Assembly (NCBI RefSeq): GCF_030486595.1
Contig: NZ_JAUJZH010000030.1
Location: forward strand, 1-64,000
DNA from: Variovorax ginsengisoli
GTDB taxonomy: Bacteria; Pseudomonadota; Gammaproteobacteria; Burkholderiales; Burkholderiaceae_C
Length of the DNA stretch: 64,000 nt
Reading direction: 5' to 3'
Shown here: one piece after another, positions 62,597 to 64,000 of the stretch
Layout of the letters: each line of letters begins with the position of its first letter
How positions within the stretch are numbered: the first letter of the stretch is position 1
Notes under the pieces: model-generated
What the model was told of the DNA's origin: nothing
What the model saw: the letters and a program-made list of their open reading frames with translations, nothing else
The model's database searches: none
Program-made: the position numbers and the translations under genes

Positions 62597-63880
62597 ACAT
62601 CGACAGCGATGCCACGCTCGGAGATCGGGTCGAGTGGGCGAGGTTCACGGGCATCTCCTGGGTCAGCGACGGCAGCGGTTTCTTCTACTCACTTTCCCGA
62701 GCCTGGAACAGAAGCGACTGCGGATGCACGCTTCACGGGGCATGCGGTGTACTTGCATGCGCTGGGTACGTCGCAACGCGAGGACCGGCTTGTCCATTCG
62801 ACCCCCGATCAGCCGTATCTGGTGCACGTGGCCGGCGTGACCGAGGACGGACGTTATGCAACCGTGTATTCGTCTCCGGGTTCCGGAGGCAGCGCGCCGA
62901 CCGTCATCGACTTGCAAAGTCCTGGGTGGCCAGCGCGCGCGCTCGTTCCGGGTGTCGACGATTTTTGGTCCATTGTCGGAAACATCGGCACCCGGTTCGT
63001 CCTCATTACGCAGCAGAACGCCGAGCGCGGCAAGATCGTGTCGATCGACTTCGGCAGCGCCGAATACACCTTCACGGATCTGATCCGAGAGAAGGAAGCA
63101 GTCCTCAACGACGCGACGCTGCTCGGAGGTCGGCTCATCGTCTCGTATCTCGTCGATGCGAAGACGCAGGTCGAGTACTACCGCCTCGACGCCACGGCCG
63201 ATGGCGTGGTCGCGCTCCACGGCATCGGCAGCGCCGGAGGATTTCGCGGCCGGCCTCCGACAACGAAGCCTTCTTCGATCTCACGAGCTACGGCGCGCCG
63301 ATCTACCGACTCGACCTCGGCTCTGGCGGCATGGCGATCTGGGCCCAACCGCGCACCGCCATCGACCTCGATCGTAGCGCGGTCGAGCGATGCTTCTACG
63401 CGTCGAAGGACGGCACCCAGGTGCCCATGTTCATCGTGCGCCGCAAGGACGTCACCGCACCTGCTGCAACCCTGCTGACCGCCTATGGAGACTTCGGCAT
63501 CAGTTACGTGCTGGTATATTCTCCGGCGCAGTTGGCCTGGGTGGAGCAGGGCCGTGCGTTCGCAGTGGCCAACATCCGTGGCGGGGGCTAGTAGGGCGAG
63601 CAGTGGCACGATGCAGGACGCCTTTTCAACAAGCAGGACAGCATTGATGACTTCATCGCTGCCGGCGAGTACCTGAAAGCCGCGGGCATCACATCCGCCG
63701 GCGGTCTTGCGATCCAGGGCGAATTCAATGGTGGCCTTCTTGTCGCCGCGGTCGTCAACCAGCGACCTCAACCTCTTCGCCACCGCGCTGCCTGTGTCGG
63801 CGTCATGGACATGTTGCGCTTCGAACGGTTCACCGGCGGCACGTTGTGGGTCAGCGAGTTCGGCGATGTCGCGACGGAGG
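62597..63880 (+). pseudogene. S9 prolyl-oligopeptidase-family peptidase, multiply disrupted
   Basis: Fragments of an S9 peptidase spread over three frames: DRVEWARFTGISWVSDGSGF (to 62693), TGHAVYLHALGTSQREDRLV to GIGSAGG (62700-63245), then SDNEAFFDLTSYGAPIYRLD to ANIRGGG (63250-63588). Two TAG codons follow, after which QWHDAGRLFNKQDSIDDFIA continues. The catalytic-serine motif (family GGSNGG) reads GEFNGG, so Ser is replaced. The N-terminal propeller start and C-terminal end are absent; the latter is cut by IS DNA near 63885. Clearly non-functional. Confidence 0.82.
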
Positions 63881-63886
63881 CCAGCA

Positions 63887-64000
63887 GCTTATCAATGAGT
63901 TGGTTGAGCGCGGACTCCACGAACGCACTTGAGATGCGTCGGCCCGCTTGGTAGCGCCTTCTATAGTTGGACAGCGAATCCGAGTCGTTGCGCAGATAGC
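63887..64000 (-). mobile_element. ISKra4-like transposase, C-terminal fragment (runs off the window)
   Basis: The minus strand reads YLRNDSDSLSNYRRRYQAGR, then RISSAFVESALNQLIDK, close to the conserved GERISSAFVESTVN segment near the end of ISKra4-type transposases. After LIDK the similarity stops at the junction with the peptidase remnant, so this end of the element appears truncated. The rest lies beyond the window. Confidence 0.6.

Noticed and set aside
1..64000. CRISPR arrays, tRNA, rRNA, riboswitches, origin
   Set aside because: No regularly spaced repeats, tRNA-like cloverleaf or rRNA signature was seen on either strand.

Overview
The window is high-GC DNA from a heterotrophic betaproteobacterium, most likely order Burkholderiales (Comamonadaceae/Alcaligenaceae type). 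The signs are three orphan Bug-type tricarboxylate-transporter receptors, a separate tctBA pair, several LysR/LacI/RpiR-controlled catabolic operons, and an accessory set of universal-stress proteins. No tRNA, rRNA, CRISPR array or replication origin was found. Species cannot be fixed from the sequence alone.

Layout. 1-5.7 kb is a decaying block: the end of an IS3-type transposase, a frameshifted membrane PQQ glucose-type dehydrogenase, a scrap of a ClC channel, a frameshifted DUF2254 membrane protein and an Na+/H+ antiporter with two internal deletions. 6.3-14.2 kb holds a mscS / M23 lipoprotein / tctA / tctB directon, a MarR regulator, a nonsense-interrupted periplasmic protein and an HtrA protease. 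14.4-15.9 kb is a complete IS1182-family element with perfect inverted repeats. 15.9-22.7 kb is a compact catabolic operon on the minus strand (HisD-type dehydrogenase, SDR, LacI regulator, two Bug receptors, RraA-type and HpcH-type aldolases) behind two identical perfect operator palindromes. 23.0-32.4 kb is a second minus-strand cluster: ALS-like ThDP enzyme, two class-III aminotransferases, a complete spermidine/putrescine-type ABC importer and an RpiR regulator.

33.3-48.5 kb alternates regulators, a stress module (DUF488, CBS-BON, UspA, a nitronate-monooxygenase/ferritin-like fusion), an operon pairing an amidohydrolase with a CobW metallochaperone, a Bug receptor and a DMT exporter (divergent LysR), then a second stress group (acyltransferase-like protein, free-standing EF-G domain-V protein, two tandem-UspA proteins, Rnk). 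49.0-58.4 kb is a sulfur/thiol cluster: YeiH remnant, two LysR remnants, four-domain rhodanese, GST, cysteine-dioxygenase-like cupin, polar amino-acid ABC importer and cystathionine beta-lyase. 58.6-62.1 kb encodes a lipoprotein arylsulfatase with a C-terminal dockerin-like repeat and the formylglycine-generating enzyme that would activate it. 62.2-64.0 kb is again decayed: coiled-coil protein fragment, broken S9 peptidase and the end of an ISKra4-like transposase.

Two themes stand out. First, the catabolic operons each combine uptake, oxidation/transamination and C-C cleavage with a dedicated regulator, but their substrates are not assignable by eye. Second, the window carries many lesions: single-base frameshifts, stop codons, and two places where divergently transcribed genes have been joined head to head with loss of both 5' ends and the shared promoter region. 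Either this is a plastic, reductively evolving island, or some lesions are assembly errors; raw reads would decide.
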